Shown here piece after piece: positions 61,896-64,000 of a stretch of DNA of 64,000 nt. The notes beneath the pieces are model-generated. The model saw only the letters and a program-made list of their open reading frames with translations, was not told where the DNA came from and did no database searches. The stretch lies in contig NZ_BBWV01000001.1 of assembly GCF_000974785.1 (NCBI RefSeq), forward strand, positions 2,232,001-2,296,000, in the 5' to 3' direction. A program made the translations under genes and the position numbers. This DNA comes from Flavihumibacter petaseus NBRC 106054 (GTDB taxonomy: Bacteria; Bacteroidota; Bacteroidia; Chitinophagales; Chitinophagaceae). The stretch's first letter is position 1; every line of letters starts with the position of its first letter.

Positions 61896-62723
61896 ATGGC
61901 AACCAACTGTCCCATAGGAATTTTTGACTCCGGCTATGGCGGTCTTACCGTGATGAAGGAAATTGTGAAAAGACTTCCTGACTACGATTATATCTATCTG
62001 GGTGATAACGCCCGGACCCCGTATGGAAACAGAAGCTTTGACACCGTTTACCGGTACACCCTGCAGGCAGTCCAATGGTTTTTTGAACGGGGTTGCCCGC
62101 TCGTGGTGCTTGCCTGTAATACTGCTTCGGCAAAGGCATTACGGACCATCCAGCAAAATGACCTGCCAAGGATCGCACCTGACAGGAGGGTGCTGGGTGT
62201 CATCCGTCCGACTACCGAGGTGGTCGGCGAATACTCAAAAAGCGGGAAAGTCGGCGTAATGGCAACCAATGGCACGGTCCAGTCCGGCTCCTATCTGATT
62301 GAGATTGAAAAGTTCTTTCCGCAACTGGACGTTGAACAGGAAGCCTGTCCGATGTGGGTTCCGTTGGTGGAAAATGGCGAATACGATCATCCCGGCGCAG
62401 ACTATTTCATCCGGCAGCATGTAAACCGCCTGCTCGGCAGGAGCCCGGAAATAGATACCATTCTGCTGGCCTGTACCCATTATCCGCTGCTTTCCCAAAA
62501 GATCCGAGCCTGTTTGCCGGATAAAGTGAAATTGATTTCACAGGGACCTCTGGTAGCTGCCAGTCTGGAGGAATATCTAGCCAGGCACCCGGAGATGGAT
62601 CAACGCCTCACCCGCGGCGCATCCCGAAACTTCTTCACCACTGACGATACTACTGCCTTCAATCAACAGGCAAGAGTGTTTCTTGGAGAACCTATTCAAT
62701 CACAGCGTGCCGACCTGGTCTGA
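61896..62723 (+). CDS. murI: glutamate racemase
   Basis: Glutamate racemase, 275 residues, converts L- to D-glutamate for peptidoglycan. The catalytic cysteines are Cys74 (ACNTASA) and Cys193 (ACTHYPLL), with Asp11 in FDSGYGG and the His195 beside the second Cys. Last gene of the + strand run; convergent with yidD. Confidence 0.95.
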   Translation: MATNCPIGIFDSGYGGLTVMKEIVKRLPDYDYIYLGDNARTPYGNRSFDTVYRYTLQAVQWFFERGCPLVVLACNTASAKALRTIQQNDLPRIAPDRRVLGVIRPTTEVVGEYSKSGKVGVMATNGTVQSGSYLIEIEKFFPQLDVEQEACPMWVPLVENGEYDHPGADYFIRQHVNRLLGRSPEIDTILLACTHYPLLSQKIRACLPDKVKLISQGPLVAASLEEYLARHPEMDQRLTRGASRNFFTTDDTTAFNQQARVFLGEPIQSQRADLV

Positions 62724-62733
62724 ACAGCAATCG

Positions 62734-62964
62734 TTAGGGTACCGGATCATAGCCGCTTCCGCCCCAGGGATGGCATCGCCCGATCCGCTTTATCGCCAGC
62801 CAGCCTCCTTTCCACAACCCGTACTTGCGAAGTGCCTGAAGGGCATAATGGGAACACGTCGGCGTATAACGGCACTTCGGCCCCAGCAAAGGCGAAATCC
62901 CCCATTGATAAATCCTGATGAGCAGAATAAACGGGGCAGCCAGTATGCGTTTAAAGGAACTCAT
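62734..62964 (-). CDS. yidD: membrane protein insertion efficiency factor YidD
   Basis: YidD, 76 residues, aids Sec/YidC-dependent membrane protein insertion. The Cys-rich motif [15 protein letters not shown] and GGSGYDP at the C-terminus are diagnostic, and an amphipathic N-terminal helix is present. Gene order rpmH-rnpA-yidD is conserved widely. It overlaps rnpA by four bases. Confidence 0.93.
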   Translation of the reverse strand: MSSFKRILAAPFILLIRIYQWGISPLLGPKCRYTPTCSHYALQALRKYGLWKGGWLAIKRIGRCHPWGGSGYDPVP

Positions 62965-63386
62965 GTAGGAGAATTGGAAATTTTCTTCAGTGCAGCCTGT
63001 ACAGCGACATGACAGGATTCTTGTTCAGGCATCTCCCTCGCAGTGTAAATAAAAAACACCTGGAGCTGCATATTGTTCAGTTTCAAGTGATTAATTAAAT
63101 CAAGCTGTTGCCGGCGAAAAGCTTCCCTGCAAATCCTTTTAATCCTGTTCCGGTCGACGGCACGTTTGAAGTAGCGTTTGCCAACACCAGTTCCGAAAAG
63201 TGCTCCCGCTTCTGCAGCAGGCACTTCTTTTCTCAGTAGAAAATAGACCCGGTAAGGTGTAACGTTAAATCGCACCCCCTTTTCAAATAGGGAATCGATC
63301 AGTTTCCGGTGTTTAAGCCTTTGGGATCTTCCAAGTGTCAGGCGGTTGATGGGAATAAGTTTGGTGTAAAACAAAATTAGCTCCAA
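62961..63386 (-). CDS. rnpA: ribonuclease P protein component
   Basis: RnpA, 141 residues, protein subunit of RNase P, which trims tRNA 5' ends. The RNR motif is in [14 protein letters not shown] near residue 79, and [13 protein letters not shown] precedes it. No ATG in frame; TTG at 63386 or TTG at 63374 may serve as start. The first lies within an inverted repeat. It is in the rpmH-rnpA-yidD run. Confidence 0.9.
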   Translation of the reverse strand: MELILFYTKLIPINRLTLGRSQRLKHRKLIDSLFEKGVRFNVTPYRVYFLLRKEVPAAEAGALFGTGVGKRYFKRAVDRNRIKRICREAFRRQQLDLINHLKLNNMQLQVFFIYTAREMPEQESCHVAVQAALKKISNSPT

Positions 63387-63407
63387 ACCGCTGACGGCCG
63401 GAGCTAA
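63377..63407 (-). terminator. hairpin between rpmH and rnpA
   Basis: TTAGCTCC/GGAGCTAA (8-bp stem) encloses an inner CCG/CGG stem; on the minus strand it is followed by TTTTGTTTT. It may be a partial terminator that lowers rnpA relative to rpmH, or a processing site. Confidence 0.5.
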
Positions 63408-63446
63408 TGTATTTTTATCGGATTCTCCCTTATGTGGGGATACCGG

Positions 63447-63602
63447 TTATTTCAGCTTCTTCTCTGAAGAAATGGTCAGCTTTTTACGACCCTTTGCACG
63501 ACGGCTAGCCAATACTTTACGGCCATTGGCAGTTTGCATGCGCTTGCGGAAACCGTGAACGGTTTTGCGGCGGCGGCGGTGCGGTTGAAATGTTCTTTTC
63601 AT
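63447..63602 (-). CDS. rpmH: 50S ribosomal protein L34
   Basis: L34, 51 residues, very basic. Sequence begins [18 protein letters not shown] and contains [22 protein letters not shown], the family signature. Reading frame ATG at 63602 to TAA at 63447. First gene of rpmH-rnpA-yidD, with a consensus promoter about 100 bases upstream. Confidence 0.97.
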   Translation of the reverse strand: MKRTFQPHRRRRKTVHGFRKRMQTANGRKVLASRRAKGRKKLTISSEKKLK

Positions 63603-63623
63603 TTTACTGTTTTTTTAGCCCTC

Positions 63624-63653
63624 AAAAAATGCCACCCGTGAGAAGCCAGGTGG
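63624..63653 (-). terminator. terminator-like hairpin in rpmH leader
   Basis: On the minus strand CCACCTG pairs with CGGGTGG (7 bp with one G-T) across an 8-base loop, then CATTTTTTG. It lies between the promoter and the rpmH start, so it could attenuate the operon. Confidence 0.5.
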
Positions 63654-63706
63654 TAAAATTCGCTGCACTTCGGGTCACCATACCCGCCGTGTCGTGAAAG
63701 GGACGG

Positions 63707-63737
63707 CAAAGGTAGGTAAAACTAAAGATTCAGGCAA
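63707..63737 (-). promoter_or_regulatory. promoter of rpmH
   Basis: On the minus strand TTG (63737-63735), then 20 bases, then TACCTTTG (63714-63707): an exact Bacteroidetes promoter. Transcription would start near 63700, leaving a leader of about 98 bases. Confidence 0.75.
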
Positions 63738-63738
63738 A

Positions 63739-64000
63739 TTACTGCTTAAGCATTTTTTCGAGCTTATCCAGCGTCTGGCGGGCATCATCCACGGTAATAA
63801 ACTTGTATACTTCCGGCACATTTCCTTTACTATCAGGACTCAACGAAGCAGGCATGCCCCTGAAAGGGCCTACGATTATGGTGTTATCGTCACTGGTAAT
63901 TTTTTTGAGGGAATTCGGCGCCAGGAAATGGTTTTTGCGGGCCGGGGTCACATTTGCTCCCTGGATCAGCTGTTTCAGGCTATCCATCCTTTCCATAAGC
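63739..64000 (-). CDS. protein of unknown function, cut by window edge
   Basis: The C-terminal part of a minus-strand frame that runs to or past the right edge; if the Met at 63996 is the start, the product has 85 residues. The visible part is mildly basic, lacks hydrophobic segments and ends with a helical tail (DDARQTLDKLEKMLKQ). I recognise no family. It lies upstream of the rpmH promoter in the same direction. Confidence 0.45.
   Translation of the reverse strand, partial: LMERMDSLKQLIQGANVTPARKNHFLAPNSLKKITSDDNTIIVGPFRGMPASLSPDSKGNVPEVYKFITVDDARQTLDKLEKMLKQ

Noticed and set aside
62725-62742. AGCAATCGTTAGGG resembling the AATCG motif of the 24.6-kb region
   Set aside because: It lies at the murI/yidD boundary, lacks the AGAGGTC part, and is best explained by chance.
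1-64000. search for tRNA, rRNA, CRISPR, insertion sequences, phage or secretion-system islands
   Set aside because: No cloverleaf, rRNA-like stretch, spaced identical repeats, transposase, integrase or phage gene could be recognised.

Overview
This window looks like a chromosomal segment of a Bacteroidota bacterium, most likely of the Chitinophagaceae (inference). The evidence is a GldC homologue, a C-terminal type IX secretion sorting domain, Bacteroidetes-restricted families (DUF4834, DUF4290, DUF4920, DUF6089-like), tandem OmpH chaperones after BamA, near absence of Shine-Dalgarno sequences, and many TAnnTTTG (-7) promoter boxes, two of them with a TTG element 20 nt upstream. I saw no tRNA, rRNA, transposase, integrase or CRISPR array. 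Most of the window is ordinary core genome.

Layout. 0-7.7 kb: HAD hydrolase, a DUF4834-like protein, then the rimP-nusA-infB operon and a SurA-like periplasmic isomerase. 7.8-14.3 kb: a 1417-residue multi-PAS/GAF soluble histidine kinase with its NarL-type regulator, two tandem terminator-like hairpins and a MATE transporter. 14.3-24.4 kb: L,D-transpeptidase-like protein, rpoN with a membrane protein, a mycobacterial-type AhpC/AhpD pair, MarR with a GH10-like hydrolase, a radical SAM/SPASM protein, a GH25 lysozyme, and a long helical protein of unknown function. 24.45-25.12 kb is the only long non-coding stretch. It holds a perfect palindrome, hairpins on both strands, a thrice-repeated motif, and a possible switching hairpin that covers the start codon of a 51-residue basic protein. 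25.3-34.3 kb: topoisomerase IB, PcrA/UvrD helicase, several small secreted proteins, a 718-residue secreted protein with a caspase/CHAT-like His-Cys pattern, an ArsC-like protein, and an ECF sigma factor with a membrane partner. 34.3-44.5 kb: secreted or envelope proteins (SGNH esterase with T9SS tail, GH18 chitinase, OmpA lipoprotein, PlsC-like acyltransferase, NlpE-META lipoprotein, DUF4920, Tricorn-like protease). 44.7-49.7 kb: recA, then convergent DUF4290-murA-gmk-corC. 49.8-62.7 kb: a long + strand run (glycosyltransferase, gldC, yqeY, cvpA, hydrolase, CBS protein, Omp85 protein, nadK, barrel protein, uppS, bamA, two ompH, murI). 62.7-64 kb: rpmH-rnpA-yidD and a protein cut by the window edge.

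How the genes fit together. The right part is an envelope-biogenesis neighbourhood: uppS, murA and murI supply peptidoglycan and lipid carrier, while BamA, a second Omp85 protein, the OmpH chaperones and the SurA-like isomerase build outer-membrane proteins. The left-centre part carries transcription/translation core genes plus sensing, peroxide defence and wall/chitin hydrolases. The most interesting unexplained items are the 24.45-25.12 kb non-coding region with its small protein, the caspase-like secreted protein at 30.2-32.3 kb, and hairpins in the leaders of the MATE and rpmH genes.
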